From Krasilnikovozyma curviuscula (Eukaryota > Basidiomycota > Tremellomycetes > Cystofilobasidiales > Mrakiaceae): 64,000 nt of DNA. Position numbers and translations under genes: made by a program. A model generated the notes under the pieces. That model was not told where the DNA came from and searched no databases. It worked only from the letters and a program-made list of their open reading frames with translations. Below are positions 22,147 to 32,499 of the stretch, piece after piece; position 1 is the stretch's first letter, and each line of letters starts with the position of its first letter. The DNA lies in assembly GCA_014825775.1 (NCBI GenBank), contig MVAQ01000051.1, positions 1 through 64,000 on the forward strand, given 5' to 3'.

Positions 22147-25100
22147 ATGAGCAATCCTGACTCGATCAGCTACACCCTTGTAGCGGACGATGCTCTCGGC
22201 GAGCAGGTCCCAACCTCGCAGGAGCTCAGGCATGCGCTCGAGAAAGGCTCAGACGATGTCAAGCTCGATACTCTGAGGAGGATCGTTATTTCGACACTGC
22301 AGGGGAATCCTCACGTGAGTATTTGATGTGACGTTATGCTGGGTAGTGGTGAAAGGTCAAAACAGTTGGTCGGTCGAGGCGTTTTGGCATGCTGAATGCC
22401 AGCGCTGGGACGTGCGATGGGATATTTGATTCTGACACGCCCTTGTTTGCTCTGGATATTAGCCCAACCTTCTCATGCCAATCATACAATTTGTTCTCCC
22501 TTCGAGAAACAAGCAGATCAAGAAGATGCTTCACTTTTATTGGGAGTAAGTCTCGCTCAAGCGGTTCGAGGTCTTGCTTTCACTTCTGTATGCTCTGTTA
22601 TTGACCACACTCAATCACTTGTTGTATCGTGTTCAGAGTATGTCCAAAGCTGGATGACTCTGGAAAGCTGAAGCAGGAGATGATTCTAGTCTGGTGAGTC
22701 TCTCGTTTTCCGTGGCTGGCATGGGCCTTCGCTTCGTACCTCTGGAAACCAATCAACTGACTTGAATATCACCCTCTTCACCCCTCTTGAATCAGTAATG
22801 CTATCCGTAATGATCTTCAGCATCCCAACGAGTACGTGCGAGGAGCGACCCTGCGTGCTGTACAGAAGTTGAAGGAGGCAGAGCTGCTCGAACCTTTGGT
22901 CCCGACTGTCAGGAGTTGTCTGGTAAGTTTACGGCTCTTTTCGCTAGCCTATATTTTCTTACGAGTGTTGAGTCACTGACGTGTACGTCTGGCATAACAG
23001 GAACACCGACACTCATACGTCAGGAAAAACGCAGTGTTCACCGTCTTCTCCATCTACAAAGCCCACGAGCACCTCATTCCTGATGGTCCAGAACTCCTCC
23101 TCACTTTCCTTGCTGCTGTAAGCTTCTATTGCTGGTATCGTCTTCGTGTTCTTGCTTCCTGACACGCTTCTTTCGAAACTCCCAACCATGGAACAAAAGG
23201 AATCCGACCCTACCTGTAAAAGAAACGCCTTCGTCACACTCTACAACATCGCTCAACCACGTGCAGTTGAATATCTCCTCTCAATCTATGACACTATCTC
23301 CACTCTTGACGAACTTATGCAGCTGGCTATCATTGAATTGGTCCGAAAAGAATCCAGGTCAGAGGACAGCGCCTACCGAACACGATGGATCAGGTGTATT
23401 TTCGAACTTCTCACCGCCTCATCCCACACCGTCAAGTACGAAGCCGCTACTTCCCTCACAACTCTCACTCAAAACCCAGCTGCTGTCAAGGCTGCAGCTT
23501 CATGCTTCATTGATTTGGTCGTGAAGGAATCCGACAACAATGTCAAGCTTATCGTGTTGGACAGAATTGACGTCCTCAGAAGCAAACACGAGCACGTTCT
23601 CGATTCTTTGGTAATGGATGTCCTCAGGGTGTTGAGCAGTAACGATATGGAGGTCAAGAGGAAGGCGCTGCACATTGCTCTCGAGATGGTCTCGAGCAGG
23701 AACGTCGAGGAAGTCGTGCTGTTGCTCAAGAAGCAGCTGACGAAGACCATTGAAGATGCTGCGTTTGAGAAGGTTAGAAAAGATTGCTCTGTCATCGTGT
23801 CAATGCTCTTGGATCCAGAATGCTGACGGAACCCTCTTTTCTCTCATTTCAGAACTCCGAATATAGGCAACTCCTCATCCAGTCAATACACTCTTGCGCC
23901 ATCAAGTTCTCCGAAGTGGCTGCTAGTGTCGTTCACGTCTTGATGGAGTTCTTGGGCGATTCAGGAAATTCATCCGCCATCGATGTTATCTCTTTCGTCA
24001 GGGAGGTAGTGGAGAAGTTCCCTGCTCTCAGGCACTCTATTACTGAGAAGTTGCTTGAGACGTTCGGTGGTATCAAATCTGGAAAGGTGTTCAGGGGTGC
24101 TTTGTGGATCATTGGAGAGTATTGCGCAGAGCCTGAAGGTTAGTGCTGTAGTTGCGACGCGAAGATTGACATCTGAAACTTATTACCTGGGTTCTCTTTT
24201 TCTCAGACATCAAATCCGCCTTCCAGGAAATTCGAAAGGTTCTCGGCGAAATCCCAATCCTGGCATCCGAGCAGAAGTTGCTTGAAGAAGCTGAAGTGAA
24301 CGGCGATGTGGAGAAACAGGACAATGCTCCAAAGGCTGTCTCCACCAGCCGTGTCCTTGCTGACGGTTCTTATGCAACTGAAACTGTCTACTCAGCTGCT
24401 GTCAAGGTCTCCAAGAGCCACGCCGCTAACAGGCCACCACTCAGAGCCCTCATCATTGCTGGTGACTTCTACACGGGATCTGTACTCGCTGCTACCCTCA
24501 CCAAGCTCATTCTGAGACTCCACGAAGCTTCCAAAGACAGTCAATCAGTCAATGCTCTCCGTGCTGAGGTATGTTCTACCTTCATCTCTTTTCATGTTTG
24601 ACACTCTCATTTCTGACGTCTCTCGTTTCCAAATAGGCAATGCTCATGATGGCTTCTATTGTCCGGGTTGGACAATCCAGCTTCGTTACTGTTCCAATTG
24701 ATGAAGATTCCCAGGAACGTATCATGAACTGTGTTCAAACTCTTGCTCAGCTGGAGGAGAGCAAACCGGTTCAAGAAATCTTCTTGCACGACACTAAAGC
24801 TGCCTATTCCAAGATGGTCGCCACTGAAGAAAAGAAAGCAGCAGAGAAGAAGGCTAAAGACTCGAAGGTTGTTGCCATTCAAGCCGATGATCTGATCTCC
24901 TTCAGACAGTTCTCCAAGAAGCCAACTGGTGGTGACTCAGATGACTACGAAGCTGATCTCATCAGGGCTACTGGATCTGCTGCTGTTGGAGACGACTTCA
25001 TCTCTAAATTGAGCAGAGTTGTTCAGTTGACTGGTTTCTCAGATCCAGTTTACGCTGAGGCTTATGTCAACGTTCACCAGTTCGATATCCTACTTGGTGA

Positions 25101-25992
25101 GCTGGGATGGATTTTCTCATTCTCTTTCTTGTCTCATTACTGAACTTTGCTTCATTTTCTAGAGGTTCTGTTTGTCAACCAGACCAGTGAAACTCTCCAG
25201 AACTTGACGATCGAATTCGCGACGTTGGGTGATCTCAAACTGGTGGAACGCCCTGCATCACACACCCTTGGTCCACACGCTTTCCACTCCATCAAGGCTA
25301 CCATCAAAGTCTCATCGACTGAAACTGGTGTCATTTTTGGTAACATTGTCTATGACGGCCAAGGTGCTTCTGACCTCAGCTCCAACGTCGTCTTGAACGA
25401 TATCCATATTGACATCATGGACTACATCAAGCCGGCCTACTGCAATGAAGCTCAATTCCGAAGCATGTGGACCGAGTTCGAGTGGGAGAACAAAGTCAAC
25501 GTTGTCACCAACATAACGTACGTTTTTACTGTCATTTCATGTTCCCCGAGTATTAAAGCTAATCTGGTCGACATCATTGCTGCAGCAATTTGCGAACTTA
25601 CCTGGAGCACATCATGAAGAGTACAAACATGGCCTGTCTGACTGCAGATGCAGCACTATCTGGAGACTGTGATTTCCTCTCGGCCAACTGTTACGCGAGG
25701 AGTTTGTTTGGTGAGTCGTTTTCAGAATGGGCCGTCAGTCTACTGTTCTCTGACGCGCACTGCTTTTTCTTTAAGGTGAGGATGCGTTGGCGAATTTGTC
25801 GATTGAGAAGCAAGAGGATGGCACAATCACTGGTCATGTTCGTATCAGAAGTAAAACTCAGGGCATTGCTTTGTCGCTCGGAGACAAGATTACGTGAGCT
25901 CCTCTTTGTGTGTTCAGACTGCTACTGGATGTCCCACTTACTCTGCTCTTCCCTCTCATAGTCTGTCGCAGAAAAGCATCGGGACAAAGTAG
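22147..25992 (+). CDS. SEC26: Coatomer subunit beta (beta-COP)
   Basis: Large COPI coat subunit for Golgi-to-ER and intra-Golgi vesicles. The start ATG at 22147 gives [20 protein letters not shown]. The adaptin-like HEAT solenoid includes [59 protein letters not shown] and [18 protein letters not shown]. The long exon 23146-23780 carries [20 protein letters not shown]. The hinge is Lys-rich ([14 protein letters not shown]). The C-terminal appendage carries [20 protein letters not shown] and [16 protein letters not shown]. The last exon gives LSQKSIGTK and stop at 25992. All domains look complete. It is convergent with the dehydrogenase at 26156. Confidence 0.97.
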
Positions 25993-26155
25993 GCAGTTGA
26001 ACGGGATGTGGCAGGGCGCTTTGATGCTTAGATTGTGGAGTATATACAAAACTGCAATTATACCTTTTCCGTGAGAAGAGAACTTATAACAGAAAGTTTT
26101 TATCACGACGTTTATAATGCTTGTGCCACAGTCTGGATAAGAACCTGAGCTCTTC

Positions 26156-27808
26156 TCACCATTTGTTGACTGGTGTGAGAGGCTTTCCAGTTTTGAAGAA
26201 GCTCTCCAGATTCTCGAGCATTTCGGTCTCCAAGTCAAGCGAGAGGGTCTCGTTGATAGCAGCACAGTGAGGACTGATTGTCACCTTGGTTGACTTAATG
26301 AAGTAGGGATTGATGGTTGGTTCTAGGAACGAGATGGATGAATAGTGCCGACGCACGAATGAAAACGCCGATGAAGCCCCGAGTTGAAGTCAGAAGAGGC
26401 TAGCGTGCTTCTTTATTTGAGAATTGCTTACCATTGTTGAAGTTATCCAAAGCACAACGCAGCACTTTACCGCTTTCAAGGCCAGCGATGAGCGCGTCTT
26501 CATCCATGATGGCACCTCTGGTGCAGCTGACGATAATGACATTGTCCTTCATCTTGGAAATTTCTGAAAGCAGGAAAAGGGGAAATGAAAAGAACGAAAT
26601 CAGTACATCGCTCATGGCGCTTCCTTCAAAGGTGTGAACCCTAAAGAGACGGTCGCACCTTTGGCAGAGACCAAGCCCTTCGTTTCTTCGTTCAATGGGC
26701 ATGATAGAACGACTACATCTGAAGTAGCTAAGAGATCGTCCATAGAGAGATAGGTGAAACCAGTTTGAGAGTCAGTTTCCAAAGGGTTTCTGTTGTGGTA
26801 ATTAACCTTCATGCCAAAGTACTTCATATGAGCGGCACTGGAAGCAGTGATGCAAACTGTCAATTACGATCCGACTAGGAAGTCAGAAGCTGTTACTGAC
26901 ATCTGTGATCCAACTCGTCCCATTCCGATGATGCCTAAGGTGCACTTTCGAGCATCTTTGACGATGACTGAACGATCAAGCCAACCTCCAGCGCGCACAG
27001 ATGCGTCCTGGTGTGTGAAAGCACGAATAGCCTAGTTTAAAACAGTAAATTTGGGTCAAAGATAAAAAAAAAGGAGATCCCGGTGATCAGCAATGGTAAC
27101 TACTTACCATTTGAATGGTCATTGCAGTAGCGTCCGCAACGCGAAGAGCCACCGATTTTGGGGAGTTGGCATCTTTATCAAAAACATCGAGGAGCTGAAT
27201 CAGCACAGCAGAAGATGAATAAGCTGCACAAGGGTATGTTGGACCTACAGTAGCATTTTCTGCTGCTCAAATACTTGTGATCGACCTTGTCGAAACCTGC
27301 ACCGAGACCTGCGATGAGCTTCACGCCAGCATCGCACAAGTAGCTAGTGTTATCTTCAGCCAATGGCATCGAATGTGGCTTCGACTATGTTAATGTGGGA
27401 GGAAGTAAATCAAGGAATAAAGGCGGCGTAAACAAAAACACTTGCCGAGCGCAGCAGCAGAAGGATATGCTTACAAAATCAGTGAGTCTGTTGATTTAGA
27501 AACAAGTAGTCAGTTAGATCAATCAGATGTGGAAGGATGAGGATGAAGAAGACTCACAATGCCACAGCGTCGAACGGTTCATTCTCAGCAACGGCCTTCT
27601 TCACAACTAGCTTAGACTCTTCCCGTGGAAGTTGCTCTACATGCTGTAGTCCACAGGAAAACACTATTTAGAGGTCGATAAAGAGGAATGAGAGGCAAGA
27701 CGACTTACCACGAAGTCGATCCAAGAGCTCAGTTCAGCAAGTTTATCTACGGCTGCAGTTGGATAACCGATGGCCAGAACCCTGGGCTTTGTAGTTGGAA
27801 CAGTCATG
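26156..27808 (-). CDS. NAD(P)-dependent D-2-hydroxyacid dehydrogenase
   Basis: Cytosolic D-isomer-specific 2-hydroxyacid dehydrogenase; glyoxylate, hydroxypyruvate or similar keto acids are likely substrates. The start ATG at 27808 gives MTVPTTKPRVLAIGYPTAAV. The substrate domain includes VKLIAGLGAGFDKVD. The Rossmann nucleotide site is LGIIGMGRVG (GxGxxG), followed by MKYFGMKVNYHNRNPLE and TSDVVVLSCPLNEETKGLV. The three catalytic residues are visible: Arg in SCTRGAIMDEDAL, Glu in NFNNEPTINPYF, and His in ISPHCAAINE. It ends FKTGKPLTPVNKW. NADP preference would need the residues after the GxGxxG motif; HNRNP (Arg after the second strand) suggests NADP, with low certainty. It is divergent from RTF2. 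Confidence 0.92.
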
Positions 27809-28639
27809 TTTTAAGCTTAAAGGAAGAAGATGTAAGTAGTTGGGAGGAAACGAAGCAGCAGAGAAGAAACGGACGGCGCATAAGAGCTCGAAACCCGAGT
27901 ATCTCGGGAAACCGCGCTCTTCCTTGGGCGCATGAATTTGTTTTGATAGGCAAAAGTGAATATTCCGCTCCCACGATGAAAATGAATTTACTTAATGAGT
28001 TGACCGCCGTATATCTCCACAGATAAAAACTATCCGAACTATCACTCACCCTCCAGCAACCACATGCCTCATCTCATCTCACTCCTTTCCCTTCTCATCA
28101 CCCCGCACGAGCCTTTGACTGCCTCTCAACACGACAATGATTTTCTACCAAACAAAATCGAAGCTTATTTATCGTGATACACCATCATGGAGTTCTCCAG
28201 CACTGATATGATGCGCTCTTCTGTGTTAGGACTTGGGTGATGGATAGGCTGGGAAGGAAAGTTGTCAAACCACTTGTCAGGCGATTATATCTGAAAAGGG
28301 CGGGGAATGTTTCAGGGGGGATCTCACATTGACTTTCTAGAAGTAGTTCATCAACCCTTGGGAGGTGACAACGGCTCTATTGCAAAGTTCTCCAGCTACT
28401 GTGGCAGCTGGTTCTGGAAGGCATGTTGCGCAAGCGTAGCAGAAATTGTAACAAACTGTGTATTCCTTAGCCATGATGAAAATCAGATTCTTCTGGTCCA
28501 ACCAATTTCGAGACAAAAGTACTTGTAATCACCAAGAAAATAATATTCCTGATAACCTCAGCCTCACCAGCAGGATTTCTGTCGCGACGCTCTGTGGTCG
28601 AGTCGAACCACAACAGTCCACCTATCAGCAGCATCCACC
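27809..28639. promoter_or_regulatory. Divergent intergenic region, dehydrogenase and RTF2
   Basis: About 830 bp between two divergent start codons, presumed to hold both promoters and 5' leaders. I could not support a gene here. Confidence 0.45.
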
Positions 28640-30074
28640 ATGGGGTAAGTTTCTTTCAAATATGGAATCCCATCGACGTATTCTCTGTACTGAACCTATT
28701 CTCTGCCTTGTAGAGCTGATGGAGGATCAATTCCTGTAAGCATTCTGCTGCTCTTTCAGCCCACCACCCCACCTGTCTTTGTAGAAAGTCTAACGAGCAG
28801 CTGTCCCTATCACTTCTAGGATCGACGGGATCTTGTCAGGAACAAGGCAAAGACCGAGACAACCGACAAGAACCAGCTAACATTCACTCAGTGGTTCCTA
28901 TGTGCTCTCTCGAAGGTAAAGAGAAATGGTCCCTTCGAATTTTGCTGGATGATTTCTCAAGCTGACGGGCAACTCACTTCTTTATAGCGTCCTCTACAAG
29001 CTCCTATTGTCTTGGATCAACTGGGAAAGCTCTACAACAAGCAGGCGATCCTCGAGTTCCTTTTGGACAAGTCTTCGTATGGAGCGGAAGGTGAAAGTGT
29101 CTGTGGATATGTCAGAGGGATGAAGGTGCGGGCATACCATCAATCCAACCCTCAGAGTATTGTCTAATCTTCTGACTCTTCTTCTGGGATGCCTATAGGA
29201 CTTGACTCCTTTGATTCTAACCCCAAATCCACGTCTTTCGCCATCCTCCTCCTCAAAGGGAGTCAGCGACCACACAACGGATACCAACAGACCTCTGGCG
29301 CCCTTCGTTTGCCCATTGTCATTGAAGGAAATGAATGGTTCGATCCCCTTTGTAGCCATCAAAGTCTGCGGCCACGTCTTCTCTGAACAAGGCCTCAAGG
29401 AGACAGCAAAAGGCAGCACGGGCAGTGGCCTGCCGTCTCCACCACCGGAAGATAAGAAGGAAGCTGCTGTTGCTGAGGTGAAGAAAAGTTGTCCGGAGTG
29501 TAGTAAGGCGTTTAGTTGGAAGAATGAGCTTGTGAGGATCAACCCACCCGCGGAGGAACAGGAGAACATGAGGATCCTTGTGAGTCATCAACCGTTTTCT
29601 TTCATAAAGGAAGGAATCACTCTGACAGAGAATGCTTCATGTTATGTAGCTTCTCGCAGCCAGAGCTGCTGAACCTCCTAAATTGAAGAAGGACAAGAAG
29701 CGCAAGTCTGGAGCTGCTGAAGTCGACTCTGGAGGTTCGTCCTTCCACCTTTCCTTCTCCCTCTGTCTGTGCCGCTCTGATCTAACTGACCATTTCACTC
29801 TTCCTCCGAAAACTGCTACAGTCATCCAAGCCAACGATGCCAAACGCCTCAAATCGAGTGTCGCACAGAAAGTTGCGGCAGAGCTGAAAGCCCAGGAGGA
29901 CGCAAGGAAGGGCCAGATGTCTGCTGCTGTTGCGTCTTTGTACGCGCCCAAGGATGGAAAGCAGGAGAAGGAAGGGTTCATGACGAGAAGTAAGTCAGCC
30001 ATGATTTCCGCTTTTGACTGTCGAGGTTTTCTAAAACCTCAGAACTCTTTTTAGCTTTCGCGAGGTATGCTTAG
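28640..30074 (+). CDS. RTF2: Replication termination factor 2 (RTF2) homologue
   Basis: Nuclear protein with a C2HC2-type RING-like fold that stabilises stalled replication forks at termination sites and associates with splicing. The spliced N-terminus is MGADGGSIPDRRDLVRNKAK, the diagnostic RTF2 start; only ATG-GG lies in exon 1. Further blocks are WFLCALSKRPLQAPIVLDQL, GKLYNKQAILEFLLDKS, VRGMKDLTPLILTPNP, then RPLAPFVCPLSLKEMNG, VAIKVCGHVFSEQGLKE and KSCPECSKAFSWKNELVRIN. The zinc ligands C, CGH and CPEC are present. A basic Ala/Lys-rich tail (KKDKKRKSGAAEVDS) ends RTFARYA at 30074. Confidence 0.95.
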
Positions 30075-30739
30075 AAGCTTTGTGGACAAATCGGTGTGTT
30101 GTAGGATACTGTCAAATAGCGATTATTGTGACCATCATCATTTTGTACACGGTGTTCATAGGACCTCTGGCCGGAAGCAAGAACACTTGCATTTGCGTAA
30201 CGTAAACGACAGCAGCCTACTCCTCCTCAGCTTCTTCGTTGTAAGGTTGTAGCTTCTGTACTTCTGCACTTCTGCAGAGTCTCGATGACCACTGAGCCTT
30301 CCAAGCATAGGTCTACAATTCTCACAGCGAGCGACACGAAGAGCGCTTGCAGTAGCGAATGAGTAATAGAGCAACCTTGTTCTCATTACACCCCTGGTTG
30401 GCCGGACTACTTTAGCCTGTCAGCTATTATTCCTTAATCTCTTTATAGTTCCAATAGCAGTGGTGCAACATAGTTTTTTTATATATATAATGGTCTGTAA
30501 CTCACCGTGCGGTGTGTCGCACCTCTTGACAGACTTCCGGAGGCAGGGTGCTGTACATATGATGAAACGCAGTGGATGATGATGATGGGACGTCAGGGAG
30601 AAAGGAAGGCCAGAAAGGTTCTAGCTCGTGCGCTAACTACTGGCGCCGCAAAAAGGATCTACGACGACACGAGCACCACGCAGCAGCTGTTTTTCATCGC
30701 CCCAAAAACCCCCCTCTCAGAAGCATGACACATCGGTCA
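30075..30739. other. Intergenic, 3' flank of RTF2
   Basis: AT-rich 3' flank of RTF2 grading into the GC-rich block that follows. No coding exon is supported, although short reading frames exist. Confidence 0.45.
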
Positions 30740-31151
30740 GATCACGATGAGATGGGCGGGTGGTCCCACAGCAGAGCCAAGCTTCCTTTCGAAGCGGCGC
30801 ACAGTCGAGTTGACCCGCACCCAGTTGTGTGTCCACCTGGGTGAAAACCCAGTCTCGCTCGTCGAAAGAGAAAGCCCGATGCAGAGCAGGGAGCGCAGGT
30901 GAGACCTGCCCAAGGGCGCCACCCAAGCCTTCGTGGGGCTGAATCATAAGTAATCACGCAGGTGGCGCAGCATGGCCCCAGGAGCAAATAAAGCGATACC
31001 GACTTCTGGTTCCTGCTCTGCTGGCCGTATATTGCGCAGCTGCTTGCAGGTCTCTGCGCTCTCCAAGGGATCGTCAGACCTCTGATGAAACCGCGTCGGT
31101 GTGATGGTGAGGTCGAAGGGAAAGAGTTGCGATCAGAGGCTCTCTGCGCAA

Positions 31152-31161
31152 GGTTCAATCC
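31152..31161 (+). promoter_or_regulatory. B-box-like internal Pol III promoter element
   Basis: GGTTCAATCC matches the GWTCRANNC core of a B box. It cannot be placed in a tRNA T-arm because the flanking stem does not pair. It lies 14 nt before a T16 tract. Confidence 0.4.
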
Positions 31162-31174
31162 TGGTGTTTTGCTG

Positions 31175-31190
31175 TTTTTTTTTTTTTTTT
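31175..31190 (+). terminator. T16 tract, likely Pol III terminator
   Basis: Sixteen consecutive T residues on the plus strand, just after the structured block. Runs of four or more T stop RNA polymerase III. It could also be a plain homopolymer. Confidence 0.4.
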
Positions 31191-32499
31191 GGGTTACTAA
31201 TTAGTATGACTGTATCTCCTCGTCCCCTTTGCTCAATACTCCCTCTGGCTTGGGATCTGTATACATGTATACATAGCGACCTTGATGCCGACTTTGCGAC
31301 AGAGAAAAAAAGGCAGCGCGCTGGGGTTAAGGAGGTGCGATCATTCGTACCCAGCTGTTTGGAAATGGTGGCGTCGACACTTTACCATTTTAGCTTGAGG
31401 CGACTGGCGAGCTAACATAATTTTTGCCAACCAACAACATCGACCCCTCCGCCCTGTGGACCCCAATTTGGACCCACTCGATATCCCATTCAACCCCCTG
31501 ATATCCCATCCAGCGCTCACCGACGAAGTTCCTGCAGAAAAACAGCTCGATTGGTGCCAAGGTTCAGCACACAACGCTTTTCGTGTCGTCGGTGCTAGCT
31601 CGACCCTCTGGTGCGGCAAACCCCTTCCCCCTTTAGTCCCTGGGCCCTTCCCTATATGTGAGTACCACTACAGCCTTCGGAAAAACGCTGTGTTTTTTGG
31701 TGATGAGAAGATGGGATTCGAGGTGATGAGAACATTAAAGCCTTCGAGAGGGAGGGATCTGCAGCAGATCGCGAGGGCGTCCTTGGTTTCACCGCCCGAG
31801 TGTGGCCTCATCGTGGGGACCTCCTCACAGAAGGATACTCCTGGCTCATGCCCTTCCATCTCAGATGGCATACTACAGATCAGATAGGCTGTAAACATGG
31901 GCAAAAATAGTGACTGCAGGATTATCACTGCTGTACTGAAACTTCGTCTGTTTGCCGAAACCCCTTTTTCGAGGCTAGCATTTTTTGTTATGACGCTCCC
32001 TGGCTGACCTAAAAACGGTAATTTTTTAGTCGTGCAGGCAGCTTTCTTAACCGATACCCAACTCCAGTCCAATTGATCACCATTCCAATCATAGATTTTC
32101 GTCTCTCAAGCACATCAAGTGAGCCTTGCGTCGAAGCGCTCGCCTATACAACGTTCAGCCTCCAATTTTAGTCTGAGAACTAACTGCCAACGCGACCTAG
32201 AGCCCACTCTCTTACTAGTCAGTTAGTTCGTTCTCAATTTCTTCTTTGTGGAATACAGTAGCTGAAGGACCTCCCTTTGTTGTGGTTCTTTCAATCGGTC
32301 AGCCGGAGCGTGAGTGTCGTCGACGTTCTCTGCGCAGGTGATGAGCAGTAGATAGTTTTAACGTTCTGTTACTGACTATTACCTCCTTCCTTTCCTATTA
32401 TTCCAGCCACACTGACCGCGACGTTAGTTCTGGTTGAAAAAGCGCTTTGGTCGTCAACAACTCCACTTACTGCTGGTACCTGTCAGACCATCTTTTGTG
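31191..32499. promoter_or_regulatory. Upstream region and 5' leader of the C2H2 factor gene
   Basis: Promoter and leader of the downstream zinc-finger gene. A likely 5' UTR intron runs from GTGAGT at 32310 to the CCAG at 32406. A frame at 31456-31887 lacks an ATG and is not supported as a gene. Confidence 0.45.

Larger units (their letters stand above)
30740..31190 (+). ncRNA. Candidate structured Pol III RNA, identity unknown
   Basis: A GC-rich block with no credible protein frame but many perfect hairpins. These are GCTTC/GAAGC at 30781-30795; CTGGGT-GAAA-ACCCAG at 30837-30852 (GNRA-type tetraloop); GCAGGT-GAG-ACCTGC at 30895-30909; GCGCCACC (30916-30923) with GGTGGCGC (30961-30968); AGGTCT (31048-31053) with AGACCT (31076-31081); and CCTCTGAT (31079-31086) with ATCAGAGG (31132-31139). 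AGAGCC (30773-30778) can also pair with GGCTCT (31138-31143), closing the whole block. GGTTCAATCC at 31152-31161 fits a Pol III B box, and T16 at 31175-31190 is a strong Pol III terminator. Size and folds suit RNase P, RNase MRP or SRP RNA, but I could not match conserved cores of any of them. Ends are approximate. Confidence 0.45.

Noticed and set aside
30717..31158. Minus-strand open frames across the structured RNA block
   Set aside because: Several overlapping frames of similar length, none with a domain; palindromic GC-rich sequence naturally leaves such frames open.
31130..31170. tRNA suggested by the B-box match
   Set aside because: The T-arm stem does not pair and no anticodon arm or acceptor stem can be built around it.
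31120..31190. U6-like CTGCGCAAGG within the structured block
   Set aside because: Only about ten bases match; the rest of U6, including ACAGAG and the 5' stem-loop, is absent.
31456..31887. Open frame of about 144 codons upstream of the zinc-finger gene
   Set aside because: It opens at GTG, has no upstream in-frame ATG, contains a possible splice donor, and shows no recognisable motif; it more likely lies in the promoter region.
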